Origin: Phycisphaerales bacterium UBA1845
GTDB taxonomy: Bacteria; Planctomycetota; Phycisphaerae; UBA1845
NCBI GenBank assembly: GCA_002338715.1
Contig: DDIR01000143.1
Span: forward strand, 1-64,000
DNA length: 64,000 bases
Direction: 5' to 3'
Positions 25,281 to 35,267 of this stretch are shown piece after piece (positions within the stretch are counted from its first letter, which is position 1; each line of letters opens with the position of its first letter). The position numbers and the translations under genes were made by a program. A model generated the notes under the pieces. That model was not told where the DNA came from, made no database searches, and was given only the letters and a program-made list of their open reading frames with translations.

Positions 25281-27239
25281 ATGGCGGCGAACGTTTATTC
25301 ATGTTCGAGGGAGGCACGGATGCTGACTCTATTGTTGGCCGGTTGGCTAGGCGGTTGCGGTGCAGTTGCCAGTCCGGTGGCATTCTTTGCCGCAGGCGAT
25401 GGCGACGCCCCCGCTTCAGGCGTTGGGGCTGGTGACTCGGCAGATTCGATTGCGTTGCCCGCGACATTCGGCGCGGTGGATCAGCATGTCTACGTTCGCA
25501 CGAATCAAGCGTCCGCCGTTGCACTGACCTACCTGCATGGCGACAGTGGCCCCGCATCGTTTGAAGTGGTTGGTGAACCTTCCAATGGAAAACTGACGGG
25601 AGAAGCGCCGCGTCTCGTATACACTCCGCAAAAGGACTTTGCAGGCAAAGATCGCGTTTCGTTTCGCGTTCGTCAGGGCGAAAAGACTTCGGAAGGGACG
25701 ATCACCTTTCAAGTCAGTGAATGGACGCCGCCGATTGGCATACCGGTTCCCGCGTTCGGCATCTTCGAGACCGTGGCCAACAAGTACGGCGACGCGTTCT
25801 TCGCCACCCACTACGTCGACAACACGCATCCGCGCGCGACCGACGATGGGAATCCCAACGGTTCAAAATCCCAGCCGCGACAGACCATCCCCTCCGAGTT
25901 GGAAGCGGGCAGCGTCGTTCTGGTCGCGGGCGGTCCGTACAACTATCGCATCGGCGGCACGATCCCGATTGACGCAAACGGGACGGCTGACAAACCCGTG
26001 ATCATTCGAAGCGCTGACCCAGCCAATCCGGCGCATTTTTCCGAAGGCATGACGATGACGGGCCAATACCTCATCATCGAAAACGTCGTCTTTGACGGCG
26101 GTAATCCGCTCTTCGTCAAGGACGGACCGCACCACATGGCCATCCGCCACAGCGAAGTGACGAACTGCGGCGGACCGGCGATCCAACTTGCATCGTGGGA
26201 CGGCAAGCCGATTCACGACATCGTCATCTACGACTGCAAGATCCATCACAACGGCGACGTGAACGCCGACTACGATCAGGACTTTCACGGCATCGGTGTG
26301 GGAAGCGGCGTGTCCAATCTTTGGGTCGTCGACAACGAAATGTACGCCAACAGCGGTGACGGAATCCAAATCAATGCCGGTAACTTCGCAGCTCAGGAAT
26401 CGACCCATCACATCTACGTCGGCCGCAACGATTCATACGGCAACAAGCAAACCGGCATGTGGTGCAAGCAGGCCACCGACGTCATCTTCTCGCAGAACCA
26501 CGCGCACCACCACGTCCCCAGCAACTCATCGCCCGGCGCGGGGATGGGCTGCCAATACGATCCGGAACGCATCTGGTTTCTGTTCAACGAGATCAACGAT
26601 TGCGACTACGGCATACTCCAGGCGAGCGGAAGTGGAAGTGCCGGCGGTGAGAACAGTTACTTCATCGGCAACATGATCTACAACATCCGCGACAGCGACG
26701 GAGATTTCAACCCGAATACGTCATGGTCCAACGCGGGCATCCTGGTGGTCGGCGGTCTGCACCGAAGCATCGTCAACAACACAATCGTTCGGGTGGACGG
26801 CGGAATCCATGCGGCTGCCACCTATGGCGATTATGTCATCACCAACAACATCGTCGCCGACATCAATCGCCCCGACGGCAAACACATCTTCTTCGAACAC
26901 GCCGAGCCAGCGGCCAAGTCTTCCATTCAAAATTGCGTGTTCTCTCAAGAGAAGGACCGGCTGCGATTGATCTGGGGCGGCCGACAAACGACCAGCGCAA
27001 AGCTCATCGGCGGTTCGCGCGATCCGCTGACGCAATGTGTCGAAGAAGACCCGCACTTCGTCGACATTCGCAAGCACAAGTTGCAACTTCGCGACGACAG
27101 CCCCGCGATCGATCATGGCGCCATGAGCGCGGTCTACGAGGAATTCGAGAAGCGTTACGGCATCAGCATCCTGGTCGACTTTGATGGTGTGGCCCGCCCT
27201 ATCGATGCGGCGATCGATGTTGGTGCCGATGAACACTGA
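25281..27239 (+). CDS. Beta-helix lipoprotein, paralog of the 16800 C-terminal module
   Basis: 652 residues from ATG 25281, giving a signal with an Arg-containing n-region and lipobox LGGC (Cys26). ATG 25320 has the better ribosome site (GAGGGAGG) but would leave a very short signal, so the start is uncertain. A bacterial Ig/cadherin-like domain (LVYTPQKDFAGKDRVSF) lies near residues 85-145. From about 155 to the end it matches the beta-helix of the 16800 protein closely: PIGIPVPAFGIFETVANKYG, DFHGIGVG, NSGDGIQINAG and QYDPERIWFLFNEI. Probably a secreted polysaccharide-binding or lyase-like protein; catalytic residues not identified. Confidence 0.82.
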   Translation: MAANVYSCSREARMLTLLLAGWLGGCGAVASPVAFFAAGDGDAPASGVGAGDSADSIALPATFGAVDQHVYVRTNQASAVALTYLHGDSGPASFEVVGEPSNGKLTGEAPRLVYTPQKDFAGKDRVSFRVRQGEKTSEGTITFQVSEWTPPIGIPVPAFGIFETVANKYGDAFFATHYVDNTHPRATDDGNPNGSKSQPRQTIPSELEAGSVVLVAGGPYNYRIGGTIPIDANGTADKPVIIRSADPANPAHFSEGMTMTGQYLIIENVVFDGGNPLFVKDGPHHMAIRHSEVTNCGGPAIQLASWDGKPIHDIVIYDCKIHHNGDVNADYDQDFHGIGVGSGVSNLWVVDNEMYANSGDGIQINAGNFAAQESTHHIYVGRNDSYGNKQTGMWCKQATDVIFSQNHAHHHVPSNSSPGAGMGCQYDPERIWFLFNEINDCDYGILQASGSGSAGGENSYFIGNMIYNIRDSDGDFNPNTSWSNAGILVVGGLHRSIVNNTIVRVDGGIHAAATYGDYVITNNIVADINRPDGKHIFFEHAEPAAKSSIQNCVFSQEKDRLRLIWGGRQTTSAKLIGGSRDPLTQCVEEDPHFVDIRKHKLQLRDDSPAIDHGAMSAVYEEFEKRYGISILVDFDGVARPIDAAIDVGADEH

Positions 27240-27285
27240 AACGCGCGGGATTGCATAGAGGTTAGGCGCAGCGATGCAACATCGC

Positions 27286-27316
27286 CGTCATTTCCGCGCA
27301 GGCGGGAATCCAGGGG
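27286..27316 (+). repeat. dRS3-like dispersed repeat, copy 1
   Basis: A 31-base CGTCATTTCCGCGCAGG-type element ending GGGAATCCAGGGG. It pairs with 60136-60166 in reverse orientation (29 of 31 identical). It lies in the gap between convergent genes. Confidence 0.75.
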
Positions 27317-27353
27317 AATGCAAATTCAATCTTGAGAAATACCGAACCCCGCA

Positions 27354-28241
27354 CTACCGAACCTTGCGGGCAGAGAATGTCGCGTTGCCACCGTCGTCGT
27401 CTTCGAGCTTGAATTCCTCAATACCCAGTTTCTTGAGCGACCGTTTCCACCATCCGAGTGTCGGATAGGCGATGCGGTGGCGGGCGTGCATGCGACCTTT
27501 GACCGGTAGCGACATCTGCCGCCCGGTCAGCATGCAACCGACGGAATTGCAAAACGCGAATGCGCCGAGCACGCGGCTACGGACACGAAGTTCGCCTTCA
27601 AAGATCCTGCGAATCGCTCCGCGGAACGTCTCCACCTGGATCCAGATGGTTCCGCCCTTGCGCATCACAGCCGCCACTTTGGGCAGTGTGACCTGAATGT
27701 CCACATGGTTGAACACGAGGCGTGAAAACACGAAATCGATCGAATCCGGTTTGATGAACTTGTCGAGATTTTCAACGCCCGAATTGTGGATCGTCGGCGG
27801 TTCGATGCCTTCGCAGCGGGCGAGTGCCGAACCAAGTTCAACGTATTCCGGCTGCAATTCCAAACCAACAACCGAATGAGCGGTTCGCTGGAACTCCCAC
27901 AACCAACGTCCGAAGCTGCATCCGAGATCGAGCACATCTTTGCCCTCGATCATCGATTGCGGTGGTTTGGGCGTGGGCATGTTGCGGCCATGGTCCACCC
28001 AATTGCAGTACTCTTTCGCCACGTTGCCGACGATGTAGCCCTGGTTGGTCAGCGTGTGGCGTTTTTCGCCCTGTCCGATAAGGCCCAGTTGGCGGGCTTT
28101 GAGTGCTATCTCGGCGGGATAGGCATCGGTTGTGTGCTCGCCTTGCTGACCATAGTAGGCATCGCGCAGAAAACGCAGCAATACGTCTCCTGTGGGCGGC
28201 AGGATCGCCTCTCTGATTTCAGTCAGCGTCGCGGTCATCAT
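27354..28241 (-). CDS. SAM-dependent methyltransferase of the EPS locus
   Basis: About 295 residues. The SAM motif VLDLGCSFGRWLWEF is near residue 105, followed by GLELQPEYVELG; RLVFNHVDIQVTLPKVAAVM and KGGTIWIQVE are typical class I post-motif strands. The C-terminal third is basic. ATG 28241 was preferred to a TTG at 28280. It is the last gene of the EPS operon after asparagine synthase, so it may methylate the polysaccharide or a lipid precursor; substrate unknown. Confidence 0.75.
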   Translation of the reverse strand: MMTATLTEIREAILPPTGDVLLRFLRDAYYGQQGEHTTDAYPAEIALKARQLGLIGQGEKRHTLTNQGYIVGNVAKEYCNWVDHGRNMPTPKPPQSMIEGKDVLDLGCSFGRWLWEFQRTAHSVVGLELQPEYVELGSALARCEGIEPPTIHNSGVENLDKFIKPDSIDFVFSRLVFNHVDIQVTLPKVAAVMRKGGTIWIQVETFRGAIRRIFEGELRVRSRVLGAFAFCNSVGCMLTGRQMSLPVKGRMHARHRIAYPTLGWWKRSLKKLGIEEFKLEDDDGGNATFSARKVR

Positions 28242-28303
28242 CGGTGTGCTCAATCGTTCCAATTCTCTATCGACCCTCAAAGCCTGCCCATGCAGGTCTA
28301 CTT

Positions 28304-30274
28304 CTAAGTCAATGCTGATGCCGTCGCAGAAACGCTGCGAGTCGCGCCAGCCGCCCCTCCCCGCAGGTCCTGAATTGTATATTCGGACCCATCGGTGATT
28401 CCATCCTCAATGTACATGCGATGCCAGGCCTCCAACGCAATCACGCTCCAAAGTTGAAGCGAGTAATCGCGTCGACCAGCGAGGTGATCGCCAACCATTT
28501 GTTCAACGCCCTGCGGATTCAGGATGCCCGTCTGCGTCACATGCTCTCTCGACAGGAACCGCGTGACGAAATCCTGCAACTCGCCTTTGAACCATTGCCC
28601 GATCGGCGAGTCGAAGCCGACCTTCTTCCGCTCGGCGATCGATTTATCAATCCACTGGGCGGCCACCGTCTTGAAAATATGCTTGCTGCGGGTCCCCTTG
28701 ATTCGGTAGCGAGCCGGCAGACTCGTGACAAAATCGACCAACTCGAAGTCACACAGCGGGGCCCGGACTTCCAAACCGCAGGCCATGCTCATACGGTCCA
28801 TATAACAAAGCTGATATTCAGGCAGATACCCGTTCACATCCACATCGGTCACGCGCTGCATGAAACGCCGACCATCCTGTGCGCACAGCAAATCGCGCAG
28901 GAACGCATCCCCCCCAGGGTCATGCGCCTGCGCTTTGACTGCTTCTGCGATTAGTCCATCGCGGGTGTCTGCTGCCAGCATACTGACCCAACTCAGGTAC
29001 GCTTCAGGCAGCGGCAATGTTCCGCCATTGACGAAACGCTTTGCACGTTTGGCAAAGCGGCTTCCGCGTGTCGACTCGGGCCAGCGGTTGACGATGCGTT
29101 CGACGATGGTGCTGCGCATCCAAACGGGCAACCATCGATAATATTGCAACATTTTTACCCCGCCGTGCCTCGGGTACCCATAGAAAATTTCGTCGCCCCC
29201 CGTTCCCCCGACCGCAACCTTGACGTGCTTGCGCGTGAATTGGCTTAGTAGATAGACCAGAACCGACGTCGGTTCACCATGGGGTTCGTCGTAGTGCCAC
29301 AGGATTTTTGGAAGCAAGTCTATACTTGAGACAGGTCCGAGAATCAGTTCGTGGTGGTTGGCGCCGAGATCGTCTGCGACTTTGCGGGCGTAATTCAGTT
29401 CGTTGAAGCCAGCCGCCAACCCTTCGTAACCGACCGCGAAGGTTTGGACCTGGGCTTCGTGCTTGCGCATGAGGGCGACCATGACCGAAGAGTCCAACCC
29501 GCCGCTTAAAAACGCCCCCACCTCCACGTCGCTCTTGAGACACAGTCGGACGGCTTCATCCAGTCGATCGCTCAATTCGGCACATGCCCCGGCGAATGAC
29601 AGGTCGTTGCGTTCGGTCCGCGTCCGCTGCCAATAGCGACGCACCTCGAAACGATGGTCCTCCCAGACGAGCATTTCGCCCGGGGCGAGTTTCTTGATCC
29701 CGGTATAAAACGTTTCGGGCGCGGGCACGTAGCCAGCCGCCAGGAACTGGCAGACGGCTTGCGGATTAACGGCCCGGACATGCTGCGATTGGAGGATCGT
29801 TTTGGGTTCCGACCCGAAAAGCAACCGCTGACCGTTGTCGGTGTAATAGAGTGGTTTCTCGCCGATGCGATCGCGGGCGAGGACCAGGCGCTTGTGCCTC
29901 GCGTCCCAGATGGCGATGCCAAACATCCCGCGCAGGTGCGCCGCGAAATCCAACCCGTATTCTTCGTAAAGGTGAACGATTGTTTCGGTGTCGCTGTTGG
30001 TTGAGAAACGATGGCCGGCGTCTTTTAATTGCTTCGTCAACGTTTCGTAGTTGTATATTTCGCCGTTGAAAACAACGTGGATCGTGCCGTCTTCATTGGC
30101 GATGGGCTGTTTTCCGCTGGCGAGGTCAATGATGCTCAAACGCCGCATCGCCAGACCGACACCGTCAGCGGTGAAGAATCCGTCTTCGTCCGGACCGCGA
30201 TGAACAATGCTCGCGCACATACGCTTCAGGAGCGCTTCATCGTTGAAACCCACATATCCGGTGATGCCACACAT
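28304..30274 (-). CDS. asnB: Asparagine synthase (glutamine-hydrolysing), EPS-locus amidotransferase
   Basis: 656 residues. The N-terminal glutaminase domain starts MCGITGYVGF with Cys2 as nucleophile and IVHRGPDEDGF. The synthetase domain has SGGLDSSVMVAL for ATP binding and continues with typical AsnB sequences (VGGTGGDEIFYGYPRHGG, FDSPIGQWFKGEL). EPS-associated AsnB paralogs are thought to amidate polysaccharide uronic acids or precursors rather than make asparagine; that role is inferred from its position. It follows the GT4 gene by 17 bases with AAAGGGA upstream of ATG. Confidence 0.9.
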   Translation of the reverse strand: MCGITGYVGFNDEALLKRMCASIVHRGPDEDGFFTADGVGLAMRRLSIIDLASGKQPIANEDGTIHVVFNGEIYNYETLTKQLKDAGHRFSTNSDTETIVHLYEEYGLDFAAHLRGMFGIAIWDARHKRLVLARDRIGEKPLYYTDNGQRLLFGSEPKTILQSQHVRAVNPQAVCQFLAAGYVPAPETFYTGIKKLAPGEMLVWEDHRFEVRRYWQRTRTERNDLSFAGACAELSDRLDEAVRLCLKSDVEVGAFLSGGLDSSVMVALMRKHEAQVQTFAVGYEGLAAGFNELNYARKVADDLGANHHELILGPVSSIDLLPKILWHYDEPHGEPTSVLVYLLSQFTRKHVKVAVGGTGGDEIFYGYPRHGGVKMLQYYRWLPVWMRSTIVERIVNRWPESTRGSRFAKRAKRFVNGGTLPLPEAYLSWVSMLAADTRDGLIAEAVKAQAHDPGGDAFLRDLLCAQDGRRFMQRVTDVDVNGYLPEYQLCYMDRMSMACGLEVRAPLCDFELVDFVTSLPARYRIKGTRSKHIFKTVAAQWIDKSIAERKKVGFDSPIGQWFKGELQDFVTRFLSREHVTQTGILNPQGVEQMVGDHLAGRRDYSLQLWSVIALEAWHRMYIEDGITDGSEYTIQDLRGGAAGATRSVSATASALT

Positions 30275-30291
30275 GCCGTCGCAATATCCCT

Positions 30292-31611
30292 TTAGGCAAT
30301 ACTCTGAAGAATTTCATCCCAACGCGAAACCACGACCGGCGATTCGTATCGGGTCGCCGATTCGCGGGCGTTTGCAGAAAACTGCTGCCAGCGCGATTCG
30401 TTTTCGATGAGTTTGACCATCGCCGCCGCGAATGACTCGGGCGTGCGATCGTCGATCAGGAAACCATTCTCACCTTCGCGCACCAGATCGCCGAGATCGC
30501 CCACATGCGACACGACGGCTGGTAATCCGCATGTCATCGCTTCCATCAATGACAACGCCAATCCTTCCGAATCTGACGAGAGCACGAACACTTTCGATCG
30601 ATTGAGAAACGAACCCACGTCGCCTTGGTGCCCGAGAAACTCGACGTGATCAGAAATGCCCAGATCCGCGGCCAACGATTCCAGCGGTTCACGCAGTTCA
30701 CCGTCGCCAACGATCGCCGCTTTCGCTTCGGGATGTTCCTGCACCACCAACGCCACCGCGCGGATGAAATGATCGATCCGTTTGATCGGGCTGAGTCGGG
30801 CGACGAGTATGAAATCGATATCGCGCGTCGCGTCGGCGCATTTGAATCGCTCGGCATCGATCGCGCCGGAGACAACCTCGCAGCGCGACTTCACGTCGTG
30901 ATCGCGATAGAATTGGGCGGCGCTGGTTCCCATGGTGATGATCAAATCAAACCGCCGAACGGCCTTCAGCAGGCTGGCTTCAACTTTCGGGTCCGGCGTT
31001 TCCAACCTGCAAAACAAGCGGTTCTCTGCCCAAATGCCCCCGCCCAGCACCTCCATCGGCCCACCGACGCAGAAATACAGCGCCCGCGAACCCGACAACC
31101 GTGCGACGAGTTGTGCGATCAAACCGTTAAGCAGCAGATGAAACCCACCAACCCATGCGGGCCGACGCTTGAACGCGGTCCACACGAATGTCAGCAATCG
31201 CGATGGAACATTGCCCACAATCTTTCGCAGCCAATTGGGCGGCATGATGATTTCGACGTCGGGCGAAGGCGCCGCATCGAACGTTGTGACCAGCAGCAGC
31301 TTTCGACACTTGGGAGATGCCGCCAGCGGTGCGACGTGGGCATTGAGCCAATTGTCTGAATAGAACGTACCGGTTAGCAAGACTTCGACCGGTTCATCAG
31401 CCGCGATGGCTTTGGGCCTGCGACCGATGATCCCCGCGAATCCAACGCAAATGTGATACGACAAGAGAAACGATCGAAGGAGGATCCGCCACACACCGCG
31501 CCGAACACGCTGCATCAATGGCACGCCCGCGCTCGCGTCGCCTTCCAATGGCGGCAACACAAACGCCGCGTCCTGCCGGCGAACTTCCGTTGATTGGGCA
31601 AGTACCGTCAC
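30292..31611 (-). CDS. Glycosyltransferase family 4
   Basis: 439 residues from GTG 31611, a GTGA overlap with the upstream gene; the longer GTG at 31638 is not needed. A hydrophobic stretch near 50 (LLRSFLLSYHICVGFAGIIG) could tether it to the membrane. The donor half has IDFILVARLSPIKRIDHFIR and the E-x7-E motif SDSEGLALSLMEAMTCG. One of three GT4s in the EPS operon. Confidence 0.88.
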   Translation of the reverse strand: MTVLAQSTEVRRQDAAFVLPPLEGDASAGVPLMQRVRRGVWRILLRSFLLSYHICVGFAGIIGRRPKAIAADEPVEVLLTGTFYSDNWLNAHVAPLAASPKCRKLLLVTTFDAAPSPDVEIIMPPNWLRKIVGNVPSRLLTFVWTAFKRRPAWVGGFHLLLNGLIAQLVARLSGSRALYFCVGGPMEVLGGGIWAENRLFCRLETPDPKVEASLLKAVRRFDLIITMGTSAAQFYRDHDVKSRCEVVSGAIDAERFKCADATRDIDFILVARLSPIKRIDHFIRAVALVVQEHPEAKAAIVGDGELREPLESLAADLGISDHVEFLGHQGDVGSFLNRSKVFVLSSDSEGLALSLMEAMTCGLPAVVSHVGDLGDLVREGENGFLIDDRTPESFAAAMVKLIENESRWQQFSANARESATRYESPVVVSRWDEILQSIA

Positions 31612-32882
31612 GATTCGGGAAACTCCAGCCGAGTCCACGGAATCGAAACGCTCGTGCGGCCCGTGGCGTCAGCCGCATTCTGCGTGAGTGTCAAAACGGG
31701 TTCGCCGTCTACGTTGATGCGCGTGCGATCTGGATCGGGTGTGTAAAACGTCAGTCCTTCAAGATCGCGATCGATAATTGGCGGCAATGTCGCGTAGCAA
31801 TGGGCAGACGTTTTAACATCGATGACGATCGTGTCGTTGTCGTGCGTCACCGTCACGCCGATCTCTTCCTTCGCGCGACAATACCCCAACAATCGCCGCG
31901 TCGTGGTTACCAACATCTCGCCATTCGCTTGCGATTTGGCCAACCGCCGAAAACCTTCAATCGCCGAGGCTCCGAGCGGTACCGTAGCGTCGGGTTCCGA
32001 CTTGCCGAGGTGCGTGTAGAGAATGCAAGCGCCCTGCCGATCGACGAGTTGCTTGAGCATGCGATCGGTCAACACGTCGCCAATTCCCCAAGCCGTTTCG
32101 TGCGAACTCACCCCGCCCCAATGTGGGTTGCACCGCAGAAATTCATACACCGGCTGACCGTCGCGAAGCTGCGAGCGCGTGAGAATTCGATTCGGCGCGT
32201 GCATGGCGTATTTTTCGTTGCCCATGCGACTGAGCACTTGCTTGGTCAGTTCCTTCGCCAGCGTCTTGCCGGATGCGATCGGATGGGCGGGAGAAAGAAT
32301 ACCGCCAAGCTGCGGGGGCACGTCCTGACCGAGCACGCTGCTGACGCGGCCCCGCCAGACGTAATGCACACCGTGTCTGATCGTCAGGTCTGCATGGTAG
32401 GCAGGCGACGACGTGACATCCCCCTCGCCCATCATGATACTGCCGTCGAAGTTGGTGACGGCTTGGGCGTGATCGATCCACACGTCGAGTCGGCAGCCGC
32501 TTTGTTCGAGTTCGTCGAGCGCCCGCTGGGCGTGTTCCCGCGTGGTGGCGAGGTCGCCGAACGAATGCAGGCAGTCGATGTAACCGCTGCGAACGAGGGA
32601 CTGCACCATGGACCTGCCGGCGTCGTCGGTGTTCCAGTAGGCGAATTGATCGGCGGTCATATCGAAGTAAATCGTGTTGCCGATCTCCAACCCCAACCCT
32701 TGCCCCATCGGGGTGGATCGCGTCGTGTTGAGAAACTCAGACGTATCCCAGTATGCCTTGCGATCGGGCGTTTCGTCGAGGTCGCTGCAGACGGCCAGCA
32801 TCGCGCAGTATGGGTATGGCCAGTGTCGCAATGTGACACTTTCCTCCATTGCGATGTTGTGCGCCATGGTGTTTGCCGGCAT
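31608..32882 (-). CDS. Divergent polysaccharide-deacetylase-like (NodB-like) protein
   Basis: About 424 residues. Residues near the start carry AVCSDLDET, resembling the NodB first motif with its Asp pair, and later CLHSFGDL resembles the His motif of motif 2; DVWIDHAQAVTNFDG fits a later strand. These support a NodB-type metal site but are not decisive. ATG 32882 was used; a TTG at 32900, just after the upstream stop and preceded by GGGG, is plausible. GT4 genes flank it, so de-N-acetylation of the growing chain is the likely job. It could instead be an unrelated barrel enzyme. Confidence 0.55.
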   Translation of the reverse strand: MPANTMAHNIAMEESVTLRHWPYPYCAMLAVCSDLDETPDRKAYWDTSEFLNTTRSTPMGQGLGLEIGNTIYFDMTADQFAYWNTDDAGRSMVQSLVRSGYIDCLHSFGDLATTREHAQRALDELEQSGCRLDVWIDHAQAVTNFDGSIMMGEGDVTSSPAYHADLTIRHGVHYVWRGRVSSVLGQDVPPQLGGILSPAHPIASGKTLAKELTKQVLSRMGNEKYAMHAPNRILTRSQLRDGQPVYEFLRCNPHWGGVSSHETAWGIGDVLTDRMLKQLVDRQGACILYTHLGKSEPDATVPLGASAIEGFRRLAKSQANGEMLVTTTRRLLGYCRAKEEIGVTVTHDNDTIVIDVKTSAHCYATLPPIIDRDLEGLTFYTPDPDRTRINVDGEPVLTLTQNAADATGRTSVSIPWTRLEFPES

Positions 32883-32905
32883 GTGCGTCTGGCTGGTCAA
32901 CTCGA

Positions 32906-34057
32906 TTACCCCGGTGTAGCCTGCAAATCGTTTCGGCGGACCGCACGCAGGTAAACCTCCCGCGTCCTCTTGGCGACCCGGGCAGGGTGAAAACGTGCCC
33001 GGGCGATCTCGCGTGATTCGTCCCCCATCTTTTTTCGCAATTCGTCGTTGGTGATTATTTGCTTCAACCGATGGGCGATGTCGGCTGGGTCATTGGGATC
33101 GACGAGAAATCCGCTCTCGCCATCGCGCAGCATGTAAGGCATGCCACAGCGGTTCGACGTCACCACGGGAACGCCTGCGGCCATCGATTCTTCGATGCCC
33201 ATCGGCGAGCCTTCCTCGAACGACACCAGCGAAAAGACAGCCGCCTCCGACAAATTCTGCTTTACAGCCACCGAGTCGATCTCGCCGAGGAGTTTGACCT
33301 GATCGTTCAAACCGCACGCGGCGATGCGATCCTGCATGTGCTTAAAATATTCCTGATCCGTCGCCCGACCGGCGAGTCGCAATTCGGCTTTGATGCCCTG
33401 CTCCTTCAATAGCGCGACGGCTTCGACCAACGCGATCGGATTTTTGCGCTTGTTTAACAGAGCGGCAGAGAAGATCACGTTCGATCGCTCGTTGCGTTCG
33501 ATGCCGAAGAACGATTCGTCGATGGGGTTGTCGATGTCGTGGATGATCCCGGTGGCGATGCCCTTCAACCGTTCGCGCACGTACGGGCTGATCGAAATGA
33601 TATGCGGTTGGTCAGCCCAGCCAGCCAGTTCGACCTTTTTCCAAAGCTTTGAACGAATCCGCGCAAAACGCTGCCCGCTGTAGATGGTGTCTTCGTGGAT
33701 GAAACCGTGAATCGTGAACACGCGCGGAATGTTCAAACCCTTGACCATCAACCCATACGTATCGTGGGCGTGAATGACGTCCGGCGAAAGTCGCTCGATG
33801 TATCGCAACACTTCCTGACGATCTGGCCCCGTGAAGTGGCGCAGCGTTTTGCCAGCCGTCCAGGGCAAACGATGAATCGTCGCGCCCTCCCATTCAATCG
33901 TTTTCGGAGAGGCGCACGCGCGATCGGTGGTTACGACCTGCACATCAAGATCGCCATACGCCGCGAGCCCGCGGGTCAGTTGGACGCTTACGGCTTCCAC
34001 GCCGCCATGCGGACGGAGCGGATCGCCGGGGAAGGATGTGGCCATCACGACTTTCAT
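32906..34057 (-). CDS. Glycosyltransferase family 4
   Basis: 383 residues. Begins KVVMATSFPGDPLRPHGGVE, typical GT4 N-terminus with a GG loop. The donor half has NVIFSAALLNKRKNPIALVE and the E-x7-E motif FEEGSPMGIEESMAAGVPVV. ATG 34057 overlaps the upstream gene as ATGA. Forms a coupled pair with the next GT4. Confidence 0.9.
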   Translation of the reverse strand: MKVVMATSFPGDPLRPHGGVEAVSVQLTRGLAAYGDLDVQVVTTDRACASPKTIEWEGATIHRLPWTAGKTLRHFTGPDRQEVLRYIERLSPDVIHAHDTYGLMVKGLNIPRVFTIHGFIHEDTIYSGQRFARIRSKLWKKVELAGWADQPHIISISPYVRERLKGIATGIIHDIDNPIDESFFGIERNERSNVIFSAALLNKRKNPIALVEAVALLKEQGIKAELRLAGRATDQEYFKHMQDRIAACGLNDQVKLLGEIDSVAVKQNLSEAAVFSLVSFEEGSPMGIEESMAAGVPVVTSNRCGMPYMLRDGESGFLVDPNDPADIAHRLKQIITNDELRKKMGDESREIARARFHPARVAKRTREVYLRAVRRNDLQATPG

Positions 34058-35226
34058 GCGTGCAACACCTTTCCCGCCGCAGCGTGTGTTGGGGTTGGCG
34101 AATCGAAAAAGACCGCTTCAAAGCGCGGCAGCACAGCTTCGACCGTGTGGTTGTTTTCGTAATAGGACCGGGCGTTGCGCGACGCTTTGAGCCACGCGTC
34201 AGCCGAACCGAGCATCTCACGCAAACCACCCGCCAGCGTGTCGACGTCGGCTGCGGTCCGGCCCAGGTTTTTGGACGCGACCAATCCATCGGGATCAAAC
34301 GTCGTCACCAGCGGAATCCCCAGGCTCCACGCTTCGAGAAACGTATTCGGGAACCCTTCAAAATCGCTCGTCGAACAAAGGCACGCGGCATCTCGATACA
34401 ACTCGCCCACCTTCGCCCGCTCGATCCCGCCCCATACCTTCACATTGGGAATCGTCCTGGCACGGGTAATCACTTCACTGCAATATGCGTCGTCGCCATA
34501 AGGGCCCACCAGATCAAACTGAAATTCCGGGCAGGCGGTGGCCAGGTCGAGGTAACGATCAGGGCGTTTCTGTTTGCACAATCGCGCGATCCAGAGAATC
34601 GACTGCTTCTGCGGATCGGGCGCATCGGGCAGCGACTCGCCAGCTTCCAGCAAGTCCGGGCATGGCATGGGAATGACGGTTGAATCCAGACCGAAACCGT
34701 TGCGCAACGTCTGCCGCTGGGTTTGCGTCTGCACGACGATATCGTCCGCATGGCGCAGGCCATAGCGATACAAAACGCGTTCGCGAACCGTGTGCATGTC
34801 GGGCAGGTTGGGATCGACGTCGGGATCGTTGGCGATGGTGTAGACGAAGCGTTTTTGATGCCGTTTGCACCACATCGCGACCTGCCCGGTGACGTACTCG
34901 GCGCAGTTTTGATAGTAGACATCCGCATCGGCCCGTGCGAGCGCCTGGTTCAAACTCGACCAGCGCGGATGAAAAAACCGCAGCCCCGGCAGGCCCGCGT
35001 CCTGGCGACACATCTTGATCAACCGAACGCCATCGACCACATCGCCATCTTGCTGACCTTCATCCCACGTGATCAGCGAAACGCGATAACCCTGTTCCGT
35101 CAACCACCGCGCAGTCAACGACGTCTGCCGTTCGACGCCGCCAATGTGGCCGGTCACGCCGCCGGTCATCGCGCCATACGCAAAGTGTGCGACGATGGCA
35201 ATGGATGGTTTGGACGAATCGGTCAA
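34054..35226 (-). CDS. Glycosyltransferase family 4
   Basis: About 390 residues. IAIVAHFAYGAM...GGVERQTSLTARWL is the N-terminal acceptor half and FEGFPNTFLEAWSLGIPLV the E-x7-E donor motif. No ATG fits the N-terminus; a TTG at 35226 with GGGAAG four bases upstream was chosen, with TTG 35238 as alternative. The stop overlaps the next GT4 start. Confidence 0.88.
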   Translation of the reverse strand: MTDSSKPSIAIVAHFAYGAMTGGVTGHIGGVERQTSLTARWLTEQGYRVSLITWDEGQQDGDVVDGVRLIKMCRQDAGLPGLRFFHPRWSSLNQALARADADVYYQNCAEYVTGQVAMWCKRHQKRFVYTIANDPDVDPNLPDMHTVRERVLYRYGLRHADDIVVQTQTQRQTLRNGFGLDSTVIPMPCPDLLEAGESLPDAPDPQKQSILWIARLCKQKRPDRYLDLATACPEFQFDLVGPYGDDAYCSEVITRARTIPNVKVWGGIERAKVGELYRDAACLCSTSDFEGFPNTFLEAWSLGIPLVTTFDPDGLVASKNLGRTAADVDTLAGGLREMLGSADAWLKASRNARSYYENNHTVEAVLPRFEAVFFDSPTPTHAAAGKVLHA

Positions 35227-35267
35227 TGAACTTCCCAATCAAAGCGGTTAACACGTCATGAACGCGA

